The notes beneath the pieces are model-generated. The model searched no databases and had not been told where the DNA came from. It saw nothing but the letters and a program-made list of their open reading frames with translations. Positions 40,730-48,656 of a stretch of DNA of 64,000 nt are shown piece after piece (positions within the stretch are counted from its first letter, which is position 1; each line of letters opens with the position of its first letter). The DNA lies in assembly GCF_014596085.1 (NCBI RefSeq), contig NZ_JACCJY010000001.1, positions 580,601 through 644,600 on the forward strand. The letters are read 5' to 3'. Position numbers and translations under genes: made by a program. The stretch is from Azospirillum tabaci. GTDB lineage: Bacteria > Pseudomonadota > Alphaproteobacteria > Azospirillales > Azospirillaceae.

Positions 40730-42427
40730 TTACCGCGCGGCGCGGTTCGCGGCGCTGACCAGGGCGCGCAGCGAGGCGGTCACGATGTCCGCGTCCATGC
40801 CGACGCCGAACAGGGTGCGCTCGTCCTTGGTCTTCACCTCGACATAGGCGCAGGCCTGGGCGTCCTCGCCCTCGCCGACGGCGTGCTCGCGGTAGTCCAC
40901 CACATGCAGGTCGATGCCCGCACCCTGGCGCAGCGCGTCCAGGAAGGCGTCGATCGGACCCTTGCCCGAGCCCTTCAGCGTGCTGACCACGCCGTCGCGC
41001 GACACCACCACGTTCAGGACGCGGGCGCCGGAGTTCGGGCCGCGCGGCTCGGTCGAATGCTCGATCAGGGCCAGCGGGGCGTCGATGTCCAGATACTCCG
41101 CCTTGAAGGCGTTGTGGATGTCGGCGGGGGCCAGCTCCTTGCCGGTCTCGTCGGCGATGCGCTGCACCGTCTTGGAGAACTCGATCTGCAGGCGGCGCGG
41201 GATCTGGATGCCGTAATCCTTCTCCAGCACATAGGCGATGCCGCCCTTGCCCGACTGGCTGTTGATGCGGATCACCGCCTCGTAGCTGCGGCCCAGGTCC
41301 TGCGGGTCGATGGGCAGGTACGGAACCTCCCAGGTGCCGTGGTTGGACTTGGCCAGCGCCTTCAGGCCCTTGTTGATGGCGTCCTGGTGCGAGCCGGAGA
41401 AGGCCGTGAAGACCAGCTCGCCCGCGTAGGGGTGGCGCGGATGGACGGGCAGCTGCGTGCAGTATTCGGCGACGCGGACGATCTCGTTGATGTCGTCGAT
41501 GCGCAGCTCCGGATCGACGCCCTGGGTCAGCATGTTCAGCGCCAGCGTGATCACGTCCACGTTGCCGGTGCGCTCGCCGTTGCCGAACAGGGTGCCTTCC
41601 ACGCGGTCGGCGCCGGCCAGAATGCCCAGCTCCGCCGCCGCGACGCCGGTGCCGCGGTCGTTGTGCGGGTGCAGGGAGATGATCGCCGCGTCGCGGTTCT
41701 TCATGTTGCGGCAGAACCACTCGATCTGGTCGGCGTGGATGTTCGGGGTGGACATCTCCACCGTCGCCGGCAGGTTCAGGATGACCTTGTTGGCGGCGTC
41801 GGCGCCCCAGGTCTCCATCACCGCCTCGCAGATCTCCAGGGCGAACTCCAGCTCAGTCCCGGTGAAGCTCTCCGGCGAGTACTGCAGGACGATCTCGGTC
41901 TCCGGATGCTCGGCGGCCAGCTGCTTGATCAGCTTGGTGCCGGCGACGGCGATGTCGACGATGCCCTGGCGGTCCAGCCCGAAGACGACGCGGCGCTGCA
42001 GCTCCGAGGTGGAGTTGTACAGGTGGACGATGGCGCGCTTGGCGCCCTTGATGCCCTCGAAGGTGCGGCGGATCAGCTCCTCACGGGCCTGGGTCAGCAC
42101 CTGGATGGTCACGCCGTCGGGGATCTTGCCGCCCTCGATGATCTCGCGGCAGAAGTCGAAATCGGTCTGCGAGGCGGCGGGGAAACCGATCTCGATTTCC
42201 TTGAAGCCCATCTTCAGCAGCGCGTCGAACATCGCGCGCTTGCGGTCCGGCCCCATCGGCTCGATCAGCGCCTGGTTGCCGTCGCGCAGGTCCACCGAGC
42301 ACCAGACCGGCGCCTTCTCGATGGTCCGGTTCGGCCACTGGCGGTCGGTCAGCTTCACCGGGGCGAAGGGGACGTACTTCTCGTGCTTGGCAGAAGTGGC
42401 GGCGGCGGGGGTGGCGATGTGGTTCAT
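40730..42427 (-). CDS. leuA: 2-isopropylmalate synthase (long LeuA type)
   Basis: LeuA condenses acetyl-CoA with 2-oxoisovalerate, the first committed step of leucine synthesis. The 565-residue cytoplasmic enzyme has the HMGL-type barrel with WCSVDLRDGNQALIEPM, GFKEIEIGFPAASQTD, and the metal-binding LHPHNDRGTGVAAAELG, plus GERTGNVDVI. The C-terminal regulatory domain (about residues 430-565) carries the leucine-feedback fold. The length and motif set are of the long form also found in actinobacteria and fungi. A Leu-rich leader peptide 259 bp upstream points to attenuation. Confidence 0.95.
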   Translation of the reverse strand: MNHIATPAAATSAKHEKYVPFAPVKLTDRQWPNRTIEKAPVWCSVDLRDGNQALIEPMGPDRKRAMFDALLKMGFKEIEIGFPAASQTDFDFCREIIEGGKIPDGVTIQVLTQAREELIRRTFEGIKGAKRAIVHLYNSTSELQRRVVFGLDRQGIVDIAVAGTKLIKQLAAEHPETEIVLQYSPESFTGTELEFALEICEAVMETWGADAANKVILNLPATVEMSTPNIHADQIEWFCRNMKNRDAAIISLHPHNDRGTGVAAAELGILAGADRVEGTLFGNGERTGNVDVITLALNMLTQGVDPELRIDDINEIVRVAEYCTQLPVHPRHPYAGELVFTAFSGSHQDAINKGLKALAKSNHGTWEVPYLPIDPQDLGRSYEAVIRINSQSGKGGIAYVLEKDYGIQIPRRLQIEFSKTVQRIADETGKELAPADIHNAFKAEYLDIDAPLALIEHSTEPRGPNSGARVLNVVVSRDGVVSTLKGSGKGPIDAFLDALRQGAGIDLHVVDYREHAVGEGEDAQACAYVEVKTKDERTLFGVGMDADIVTASLRALVSAANRAAR

Positions 42428-42504
42428 GACGCTTCGTGATCCCTTGGGAGCCCCGGTTTGTGCTGCGGGGCGTTGTCTCGTGTCGTGTGGGGACCGGCGG
42501 GACT

Positions 42505-42698
42505 ACGGTCGCCGAGCTGCCGGGCGGCTCAGCGACCGTTCCTAAGTCGCAGCCCCGGCCCCAGCCGGGAGACACGTTTCGCCCCGCAAGGGCGCGTGCC
42601 GAATGGGCGCGTGCAATAGGTGCTCATGGGAAAACAGACACTTCGACCAGGGAACAGGGCAGACGAACGCAGACGACCCGGACGCTCAAAGCGCCGGG
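42505..42698 (-). promoter_or_regulatory. leuA leader hairpins (candidate attenuator)
   Basis: Hairpin 1 (42677-42698) is CCCGGCGCT, loop TTG, AGCGTCCGGG and contains the stop codon of the leader peptide, so ribosome position would affect it. Hairpin 2 (42505-42539) pairs ACGGTCGC with GCGACCGT. No U tract follows hairpin 2, so a classic intrinsic terminator is not evident. Confidence 0.45.
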
Positions 42699-42742
42699 GT
42701 GATAAGTCGCAGAAGGGCGTTCGTGTGGTCGATGCGGATCAT
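42686..42742 (-). CDS. leuA leader peptide (18 aa, leaderless start)
   Basis: The 18-codon ORF reads MIRIDHTNALLRLITPAL, with Leu codons CTT CTG CGA CTT clustered near the end and a final Leu before TGA. Predicted transcription start from the TTGACA promoter falls on or within one base of the ATG, so translation would begin on a leaderless transcript, as reported for trpL in Sinorhizobium. Scarce Leu-tRNA would stall ribosomes on the Leu codons, changing the folding of the following hairpins. Confidence 0.72.
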   Translation of the reverse strand: MIRIDHTNALLRLITPAL

Positions 42743-42749
42743 GGGCCAC

Positions 42750-42778
42750 ACTGTGCGCAGGCAGGCTTGCTCTGTCAA
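42750..42778 (-). promoter_or_regulatory. Predicted leuA promoter
   Basis: A perfect TTGACA (42773-42778) and CACAGT (42750-42755) are 17 bp apart on the minus strand, 40 bp downstream of the lrgB stop. Start is expected at about 42742-42743. Confidence 0.65.
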
Positions 42779-42817
42779 GCCACGATTCCATGAAATCTTC
42801 TTTCGCGAAGCGCGGCC

Positions 42818-43540
42818 TCAGCCGAAGAATAGGCGGTAGAGGATCGGCAGCAGGATGGCCGTCACCAGCCCGTTCAGCCCCATCCCCAGCCCGGCGAAGG
42901 CCCCCGCCACCTCGTTCACCTGGAGCGCGCGGGCGGTGCCGATGCCGTGGGCGGCCACCCCCATGCCGAAGCCGCGCGCCCGCCAGTCCGTCACCCGGAC
43001 GAGGTTCAGGACCCAAGTGCCGAAGGAGGCGGCGATGATCCCGGTCAGGATCACGAAGACCGCGGTGAGGGAGGGCAGACCGCCGATCTGCTCCGACACG
43101 CCCATGGCGATGGGGGAGGTCACCGATTTCGGCGCCAGCGACAGCATCGTGCGCTCCGACGCGCCCAGCGCCCAGGCGATGGCGACGGCGCTCAAGGCCG
43201 ACGCGGCGGAGCCGGTCAGCAGGGCGACCAGCAGCGCCACGGCGGAACGGCGGACCTGCTGGAACTGGCGGTAGAGCGGGACCGCCAGCGCCACCGTGGC
43301 CGGGCCGAGCAGGAAATGCACGAACTGCGCGCCATCGAAATAGGTGCGGTAGTCGATCCCCGCCACCATCAGCGTCGCGGCGATCAGCAGCACCGCGATC
43401 ATCACGGGGTTCAGCGCGGGCCGCCGCCCGAACCGCTCGAACACCCACATCCCGGCCTGATAGGCGGCCAGCGTCAGGGTCAGGCCGGCGAGCGGGCTGG
43501 CGGAGAGATAAACCCAGATCTCGTGGAAATCGGGGCTCAT
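42818..43540 (-). CDS. lrgB: LrgB/CidB-family membrane protein
   Basis: The 240-residue protein has about seven hydrophobic helices and LrgB features: FLLGPATVALAVPLYRQ, LSLAPKSVTSPIAMGVSEQIGG, and the C-terminal GVAAHGIGTARALQ. LrgB acts with LrgA in holin-like or metabolite transport (pyruvate, glycolate) and cell-lysis control. Its start overlaps the LrgA stop by 4 bp, so the two form an operon transcribed toward leuA. Confidence 0.9.
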   Translation of the reverse strand: MSPDFHEIWVYLSASPLAGLTLTLAAYQAGMWVFERFGRRPALNPVMIAVLLIAATLMVAGIDYRTYFDGAQFVHFLLGPATVALAVPLYRQFQQVRRSAVALLVALLTGSAASALSAVAIAWALGASERTMLSLAPKSVTSPIAMGVSEQIGGLPSLTAVFVILTGIIAASFGTWVLNLVRVTDWRARGFGMGVAAHGIGTARALQVNEVAGAFAGLGMGLNGLVTAILLPILYRLFFG

Positions 43541-43926
43541 GGCGCGTCCTCCCCGACGGAATTCTCCCCATTGCCGGTTTCGGCGTCGGGGCCGCGGCGG
43601 CTCAGGATGCTCATCACCCAGGCGGTCAGTGCGACGCCGATCAGCGTGCTGCCCAGCAGGGCGGCAGCGATGGGCAGGGCCTCGTCCTGCAGCCGGTTCA
43701 GGTGCGCCATGACCCCGACGCCCGCAGGAACGAAAAGGAGGGACAGGTGGCGCAGGATGCCGCCCGCCGTTTCCTGCAGCGGCTCCGGCACGCCGCCGCG
43801 GACCAGCAGGCCGACGAACAGCAGGACCATGCCCAGCACCGGCCCCGGTACGGGCAGATGCAGCAGTCGGGCGGTCAGTTCCCCAGCCAGTTGGCAGGAG
43901 AGAAGAAGGGTCAGGGTGCCGAGCAT
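43537..43926 (-). CDS. lrgA: LrgA/CidA-family holin-like protein
   Basis: The 129-residue protein has four hydrophobic helices and the conserved LPVPGPVLGMVLLFVGLL and LSLLFVPAGVGVMAHL. It is the small partner of LrgB. A 20-residue charged C-terminal tail (GPDAETGNGENSVGEDAP) is unusual but short. No clear promoter was recognised upstream, and no LytSR regulator is near. Confidence 0.88.
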   Translation of the reverse strand: MLGTLTLLLSCQLAGELTARLLHLPVPGPVLGMVLLFVGLLVRGGVPEPLQETAGGILRHLSLLFVPAGVGVMAHLNRLQDEALPIAAALLGSTLIGVALTAWVMSILSRRGPDAETGNGENSVGEDAP

Positions 43927-43999
43927 CGGCAGGCTCCGGGCTTTCGGGGAGGTGGCCGCAGCCTAATCCCGGAGGGTGCCGTGGGGGAGAGGATATGCC

Positions 44000-44659
44000 C
44001 TACCGCTCCAGCAGTTGAGCCTTGAGCCAGTCGCGCACCTCGCGGCAGACGGCCTCGGCGGTCTCGTCCAGGCAATGGCCGGCGCCGGGCATCAGCACCA
44101 GCTTCTTCGGCTCGCGCGCCATGCGGTGGACGTGAATCGAGCACATCGGCGTCAGCACCTCGTCGGCCTCGCCATGGACCAGCAGCACGGGGCAGCTGAG
44201 GTCCGCCACCGCGTCGGTGCCCAGCCCCTGGCTCGCCAAAGTCACTACCGTGCAGACCGCGCCGCGGTTGGAGGCCGCCGCCTGGATCGCCACCGCCCCG
44301 CCGAAGGAGTGGCCGACCAGCGCCACATGGTGGATGCCCATCCGGCCGAGGAAGGTCAGGCCGCATAGCGTGTCATAGACCGCCTCGTCCAGCGCGCGCG
44401 GGTTGCGGTAGCGGACGCGCAGCGAGGCGATGCCGTCCGCCGTAAGATCCTCCGCCAGCCGCGGATAAAGCCCATGGGCCGGTGAATCGAAGCCGCCACC
44501 GACGCCGCCCAGCCAGATGACGCCCAGCGTTCCCGCCGCCTTGTGGCCATCGGGGGCGGCGTAGAGGCGGGCGTCCACGGTGCCGCGGTCGGTGTCCAGG
44601 CGCACGGGGGCGAACGTCCCGTCCACGGTTTCGCCGATCTGCGCCGACAGGAGCGGCAT
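44000..44659 (-). CDS. Alpha/beta hydrolase
   Basis: The 219-residue protein has an alpha/beta-hydrolase core with the nucleophile elbow VALVGHSFGGAVA, an acidic residue in HGEADEVLTP and the late GAGHCLDET His. It lacks a cap domain of note, and its family resembles dienelactone hydrolase-like serine hydrolases. The ATG at 44659 follows a GGAGAA sequence; the open frame extends far upstream but that part overlaps other genes. Substrate unknown; cytoplasmic (no leader). Confidence 0.82.
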   Translation of the reverse strand: MPLLSAQIGETVDGTFAPVRLDTDRGTVDARLYAAPDGHKAAGTLGVIWLGGVGGGFDSPAHGLYPRLAEDLTADGIASLRVRYRNPRALDEAVYDTLCGLTFLGRMGIHHVALVGHSFGGAVAIQAAASNRGAVCTVVTLASQGLGTDAVADLSCPVLLVHGEADEVLTPMCSIHVHRMAREPKKLVLMPGAGHCLDETAEAVCREVRDWLKAQLLER

Positions 44660-44724
44660 GGGTGTTCTCCGGCTTGCCAAGGTCTTGCGGGAGATAACAA
44701 GCCACCGGGCATCCGTGTTGCTCC

Positions 44725-44750
44725 GGAACCTCGCCGCACCGTCTCCGGTT
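44725..44750 (+). promoter_or_regulatory. EcfG-type stress promoter motif (GGAAC-N18-GTT)
   Basis: GGAAC (44725-44729) and CGGTT (44746-44750) leave 18 bp between GGAAC and GTT. The first start codon downstream is the disordered small protein at 44870. Confidence 0.55.
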
Positions 44751-44768
44751 GTGCCGAGAGGCGGTCCG

Positions 44769-44806
44769 CGACACGGGCTCCTCGACACGGGCTCCTCGAC
44801 ACGGGC
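44769..44806 (+). repeat. 14-bp tandem repeat
   Basis: CGACACGGGCTCCT is repeated twice exactly (44769-44796) and a third partial copy follows to 44806. It lies in the 5' leader of the small gene at 44870. Confidence 0.85.
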
Positions 44807-44869
44807 CGCGCGCAACGCCCCGCAGCGCCGGGCGCCGCCAATCCGTCCAACCACACCGGGAGAAACCCC

Positions 44870-45076
44870 ATGTCCCGCAGCAACCGCGACACCGAGCAGG
44901 AAAAGCACCAGTCTGGCGGCGCCGGAAAGGCGGCCAAGTCCGGCCATGAGGACCCGGACAAGGCCGCCGGCAACAAGCCCGGCCAGAACCAGTCCAGCGG
45001 GCAGGGGCGCGAGCGCGGCTCCGGCTCCGGCGGGTCCCGCGGCGCCTCCGACGAGCAGCGCAAACGGGACGGGTAA
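44870..45076 (+). CDS. Small intrinsically disordered hydrophilic protein (68 aa)
   Basis: The 68-residue product is almost wholly Gly, Ser, Lys, Arg, Gln, Glu and Asp with no hydrophobic core, and resembles KGG-type stress/desiccation proteins. It is preceded by a GGGAGAA ribosome-binding sequence. An EcfG-type motif 120 bp upstream suggests stress induction. It lies directly upstream of the DUF3775-SRPBCC-dehydrogenase genes on the same strand with a 79-bp gap and no terminator, so it may head one transcript. The family is not firmly recognised. Confidence 0.65.
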   Translation: MSRSNRDTEQEKHQSGGAGKAAKSGHEDPDKAAGNKPGQNQSSGQGRERGSGSGGSRGASDEQRKRDG

Positions 45077-45155
45077 CCGGGGTTCCTCCGCGACGAACCC
45101 CCAGCCCGGCTGTTGGCGTCGGGCAAAGCCGTGCAACTGAAAAGAAGTGCGACAC

Positions 45156-45590
45156 ATGCTCAAACAGATTTCGGTCGATACCGTGAAGCAGGCCGCCGAC
45201 CTCGCGTACGAGGCCGTGGCCGACCGCCAGCGTTTCCTCGCGGGAATGCGCAACATCGACCTCGGGGAGCAGCGCAGCGAACGCGGTTCGCGGAACCCGA
45301 CCGATCTCGACGCTCTCAGCATCCTGTCCTCCGACGCGAGCGGCGCCTTGGACCAGTTGCGCCAGATGCTGGAGGGGCTGTCGCCCGATCAGCGGATGGA
45401 GCTGCGCGCCGTCATGCTCGTCGGACGCGGCGATTTCGCCGGGAATCAGTGGGACCGCGCGCTGGACGAGGCCGGGCGGGCGCCCGACGCCACCCATTAC
45501 ACCGACATCGCGGAGCGCATCGACCTGCACGACGACCTGATGAAGGGGCTGTACGAGCTGGACCTGCTGAAGAAGAAGGACGGGCAATGA
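45156..45590 (+). CDS. DUF3775-family protein
   Basis: The 144-residue protein starts at the ATG at 45156 (a GTG at 45147 adds three residues). Its MLKQISVDTVKQAADLAYEAVADRQRF start, the central LRQMLEGLSPDQRMELRAVMLVGRGDF and the closing MKGLYELDLLKKKDGQ match DUF3775, an uncharacterised family common in alphaproteobacteria. It is hydrophilic, without leader or membrane segment. Its stop overlaps the start of the next gene (ATGA), so it is cotranslated with the SRPBCC protein. Confidence 0.8.
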   Translation: MLKQISVDTVKQAADLAYEAVADRQRFLAGMRNIDLGEQRSERGSRNPTDLDALSILSSDASGALDQLRQMLEGLSPDQRMELRAVMLVGRGDFAGNQWDRALDEAGRAPDATHYTDIAERIDLHDDLMKGLYELDLLKKKDGQ

Positions 45591-46324
45591 TTAGGGGCCG
45601 GGACGGCGGGCGGCGCATGGAGGGCTCCGCCGGGACGCTCGAACGCTGGGCCGCCATTCTGGGCGGCACGGCGGTGGGTTTCGCCGGGGCGCGGCGAGGA
45701 AGCTGGGCGCTGGCCGCGCTCGGCGGCGGGCTGTTCCTCGCGGGAGCGGCGGGGGTTCCGCTGTCCAGCCCGCTGCGGCAGGCCGCGCTGCCGGCGCTGC
45801 GCCGGGAGCCGACGACCACCCAGGCGAACGTCACGATCGCGGTCCCGGCCGACAAGCTGTTCCGCCACTGGCGCAACGTCCGCCATCTGGCGGCGCTGTT
45901 CCCCCACCTCGACGCCGTGGAGATCCTGTCCGACACGGAAAGCCGCTGGAAGGCCCACGGCCCCGGCGGCGTTCCGGTGGTCTGGAACAGCCGGCTGGAC
46001 AAGGTCCGGGAGAACGAACTCATCACCTGGCACACGCTGGAGGGGGCGGACCTGCCGCACCGCGGCACCGTCCTGTTCCGTCCGGCGCCGGGCGGGCGCG
46101 GGACGGAGGTCAGCCTGACGCTGGCCTACCATCCGCCGGGCGGTGCCGGCGGCAACGCCGTGTCCCGCCTGTTCGGCACCGCGCCGGAGCAGCAGGCGCG
46201 CGAGGCGCTGCGCCGTCTGAAGCGGATCATGGAGGTCGGTGAGCTTCCCACCATCGACGGCCAGCCGAGCGGGCGGGCCGAGCGGGGGCGGGTGACGTCC
46301 AAACTGCGGGAGGTGATGGGATGA
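45587..46324 (+). CDS. SRPBCC membrane protein (DUF2892-like N-terminus)
   Basis: The 245-residue protein has two N-terminal hydrophobic helices like DUF2892 (TLERWAAILGGTAVGFAG and WALAALGGGLFLAGAAG), then a polyketide-cyclase-like SRPBCC domain beginning NVTIAVPADKLFRHWRNVRHL and ending with a helix EQQAREALRRLKRIMEVGE. SRPBCC domains bind hydrophobic ligands. Start and stop overlap its neighbours by 4 bp, so DUF3775, this gene and the alcohol dehydrogenase form a tight operon. This grouping suggests stress-linked membrane or aldehyde metabolism, but the role is not known. Confidence 0.82.
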   Translation: MIRGRDGGRRMEGSAGTLERWAAILGGTAVGFAGARRGSWALAALGGGLFLAGAAGVPLSSPLRQAALPALRREPTTTQANVTIAVPADKLFRHWRNVRHLAALFPHLDAVEILSDTESRWKAHGPGGVPVVWNSRLDKVRENELITWHTLEGADLPHRGTVLFRPAPGGRGTEVSLTLAYHPPGGAGGNAVSRLFGTAPEQQAREALRRLKRIMEVGELPTIDGQPSGRAERGRVTSKLREVMG

Positions 46325-47496
46325 GGGCGCTCTGCTGGAACGGCGTGAACGACCTGCGGGTGGAGCGGGTGCCGGACCCCACGATCCTCGGCCCGCAGGA
46401 CGCGATCATCAAGGTCAACTTGTCTTCGGTCTGCGGGTCGGACCTGCATCTGATCGGCGGTTACGTCCCCACCATGCGGGCCGGCGACATCATCGGCCAT
46501 GAATTCCTGGGCGAGGTGGTGGAGAAGGGGCCGGAGGTGATGCGGCTGAACCGCGGCGACCGGGTCATCACCGTGTCGATCATCGGCTGCGGCAAATGCT
46601 GGCACTGCCAGCACGAGGAATTCTCGCTCTGCGACAACTCCAACCCGCAACCGGCCTTCGAGGAGATGGCCTACGGGCATTGCACCGCGGGCATCGTCGG
46701 CTACAGCCACGCCTTCGGCGGCTACGCCGGAAGCCACGCCGAATACATCCGCGTCCCCTTCGCCGACACCAACTGCTTCCGCGTGCCGGAGGGGGTGACG
46801 GACGAGCAGGCGGTCTTCGTCTCCGACGCCGTGCCGACCGGCTACATGGCCGCCGACATGGGCAACATCAAGCCGGGCGACGTGGTGGCCGTCTGGGGCT
46901 GCGGCGGCGTCGGCCAGATGGCGATGAAGAGCGCCTTCCTGATGGGGGCGGAGCGGGTGATCGGCATCGACCGCTTTCCCGACCGGTTGCGCGCCGCCCA
47001 GATGAAGGCGGGGGCGGAGACGCTGGATTACAGCCGCGTCGACATCTACGACGCCCTGCTGGCGATGACCGGCGGGCGCGGTCCGGACGTCTGCATCGAC
47101 GCCGTGGGCATGGAGGCCGACAGCGGGGCCTCGGGCATCGAGGATCTGTATGACCGCGGCAAGCAGGCCCTGCGGCTGGAGAACGACCGGCCCGCCGTCC
47201 TGCGCCAGATGATCCAGTGCTGCCGCAAGGGTGGCACCCTGTCCATCGTCGGCGTCTATGGCGGTCTCATTGACAAGTTCCCCATGGGAGCGGCGATGAA
47301 CAAGGCGCTGACCTTCCGCATGGGGCAGCAGCACGGCCAGCGCTACGTCAAACGCCTGTTCGAGCACATCGAGAAGGGCGACCTCGATCCCGCCTACCTG
47401 CTGACTCACAAATGGGCGTTGGACGACGCGCCCCAGGGCTACCGCATGTTCAAGGAGAAGGCCGACGACTGCATGCGGGTCGTCTTCGCGCCGTGA
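46321..47496 (+). CDS. Zinc-dependent alcohol dehydrogenase-family protein
   Basis: The 391-residue medium-chain dehydrogenase has the catalytic-zinc region SSVCGSDLH and GHEFLGEVVEKG, the structural-zinc loop with four Cys (GCGKCWHCQHEEFSLCDN), and the Rossmann motif VAVWGCGGVGQMAMKSAF. The family resembles glutathione-independent formaldehyde dehydrogenase or similar oxidoreductases; substrate unassigned. It is the last gene of the three-gene operon; a small ORF follows 41 bp later. Confidence 0.9.
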   Translation: MRALCWNGVNDLRVERVPDPTILGPQDAIIKVNLSSVCGSDLHLIGGYVPTMRAGDIIGHEFLGEVVEKGPEVMRLNRGDRVITVSIIGCGKCWHCQHEEFSLCDNSNPQPAFEEMAYGHCTAGIVGYSHAFGGYAGSHAEYIRVPFADTNCFRVPEGVTDEQAVFVSDAVPTGYMAADMGNIKPGDVVAVWGCGGVGQMAMKSAFLMGAERVIGIDRFPDRLRAAQMKAGAETLDYSRVDIYDALLAMTGGRGPDVCIDAVGMEADSGASGIEDLYDRGKQALRLENDRPAVLRQMIQCCRKGGTLSIVGVYGGLIDKFPMGAAMNKALTFRMGQQHGQRYVKRLFEHIEKGDLDPAYLLTHKWALDDAPQGYRMFKEKADDCMRVVFAP

Positions 47497-47537
47497 CGGC
47501 GGGCCATGATGACGGGCCAAAACAAGGGTGGAAGGCC

Positions 47538-47792
47538 ATGAAGATCGTCTACGCCTACCCGGCGGAGAAGGGGCGCGGCGTCGAGGCGGAGATCGTCGGG
47601 GGCTTGCGCGACCGCTGCGGCCACGTCGTCCAGACCGCACGCGAGGAACGCGACGCGGAACGCGGCGGGGCCGCCGATGTCATCGTCACGCTGGAGCTGG
47701 ATGATGCCCAGCGGGAAACGGCTCTCAACACGTTGCGTGCCCACCCCGCGGTGATCGACGCCGCCGCCGAGAGTTTCGGCGAGCGGGTTTGA
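47538..47792 (+). CDS. Small hypothetical protein (84 aa)
   Basis: The 84-residue product starts at an ATG at 47538 with a GGTGGAAGG ribosome-binding region. It begins KIVYAYPAEKGRGVEAEIV and ends ALNTLRAHPAVIDAAAESFGERV, a small alpha/beta-like domain with no known match. It follows the dehydrogenase by 41 bp on the same strand and stops 4 bp from the convergent ThuA-like gene, so it is probably the tail of the same operon. Confidence 0.6.
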   Translation: MKIVYAYPAEKGRGVEAEIVGGLRDRCGHVVQTAREERDAERGGAADVIVTLELDDAQRETALNTLRAHPAVIDAAAESFGERV

Positions 47793-47796
47793 CCCC

Positions 47797-48543
47797 TCAC
47801 GTCCGGTGCGGGATCGGCTCCAGCGGGGTCGCCCGCCGTCCCCGCACCGGCGCCTCCAGCCCCTCCGGCCGCGCGGCCCAGCGGACGGCGTTCAGGATCA
47901 CGCGCTGGATTTGCGGGTGGTGGTAGGTGGGGTAGGTCTCATGGCCGGGCCGGAAGTAGAAGACGCGGCCCAACCCCCGCCGCCAGCCGCAGCCGCTGCG
48001 GAAGACTTCGCCGCCCTGGAACCAACTGAGGAAGACCAGATCGTCGGGCGGTGGCACGTCGAAGGGCTCCCCATACATCTCCTCATGCTCCAACTCGATG
48101 CAGTCCGCGATGCCGGCCGCCACGGGGTGGCCGGGGTCGACGACCCACAGCCGTTCCTTCTCCGCCGCCACGCGGTACTTCAGGAAGCAGCCGGTGCCCA
48201 TCAGCGCCAGGAAGGGCTTGGAAAAATGGCTGGAATGGAGCGCCACCATGCCCATCCCATGCTCGGTCACCCGCCGCTTCACCCGCTCCACCACCGTATC
48301 CGAAACCTCGGCATGGGCGCGGTGCCCCCACCAGACCAGAGTGTCGGCGGCGTTCAGCCGTTCCTCGGTCAGGCCGTGCTCCGGCTCGTCCAGCGTGGCG
48401 GTCTCCACGGTCAGTCCGGCGGCGCGCAAGGGGGCGGCCAACGCCTCATGAATGCCCCGGGGATAATGGGACCGCACCGTCTCGTCCCGGCGTTCATGAA
48501 GGAACTCGTTCCAAATCAGGACGCGCGGCAAGGGGTGCGGCAT
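47797..48543 (-). CDS. ThuA-domain protein (trehalose utilisation family)
   Basis: The 248-residue protein has the ThuA glutamine-amidotransferase-like fold: RVLIWNEFLHERRDETV, LVWWGHRAHAEV, GMVALHSSHFSKPF, and GRVFYFRPGHETYPTYHHP. ThuA proteins act in trehalose and related disaccharide utilisation in Sinorhizobium. The start at 48543 (MPHPLPRV) is chosen over an upstream frame extension. It diverges from the maltooligosyltrehalose hydrolase gene, with about 113 bp between, which fits a carbohydrate role, though the precise reaction is not visible. Confidence 0.85.
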   Translation of the reverse strand: MPHPLPRVLIWNEFLHERRDETVRSHYPRGIHEALAAPLRAAGLTVETATLDEPEHGLTEERLNAADTLVWWGHRAHAEVSDTVVERVKRRVTEHGMGMVALHSSHFSKPFLALMGTGCFLKYRVAAEKERLWVVDPGHPVAAGIADCIELEHEEMYGEPFDVPPPDDLVFLSWFQGGEVFRSGCGWRRGLGRVFYFRPGHETYPTYHHPQIQRVILNAVRWAARPEGLEAPVRGRRATPLEPIPHRT

Positions 48544-48656
48544 GGCTGAGGACCTTTCTGGAGGGATGGTGGCGGCTCCAATGGACTCGCCGGTGGGACG
48601 AAGGCAGGCGGCGTCTGTTGGGGGCGGTGATTGTAACATTGCGGTAGGGGTGTCCC

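Noticed and set aside
42428..42742. T-box or leucine riboswitch upstream of leuA
   Set aside because: No T-box sequence or conserved riboswitch core was recognised; the Leu-rich leader ORF explains the region better.
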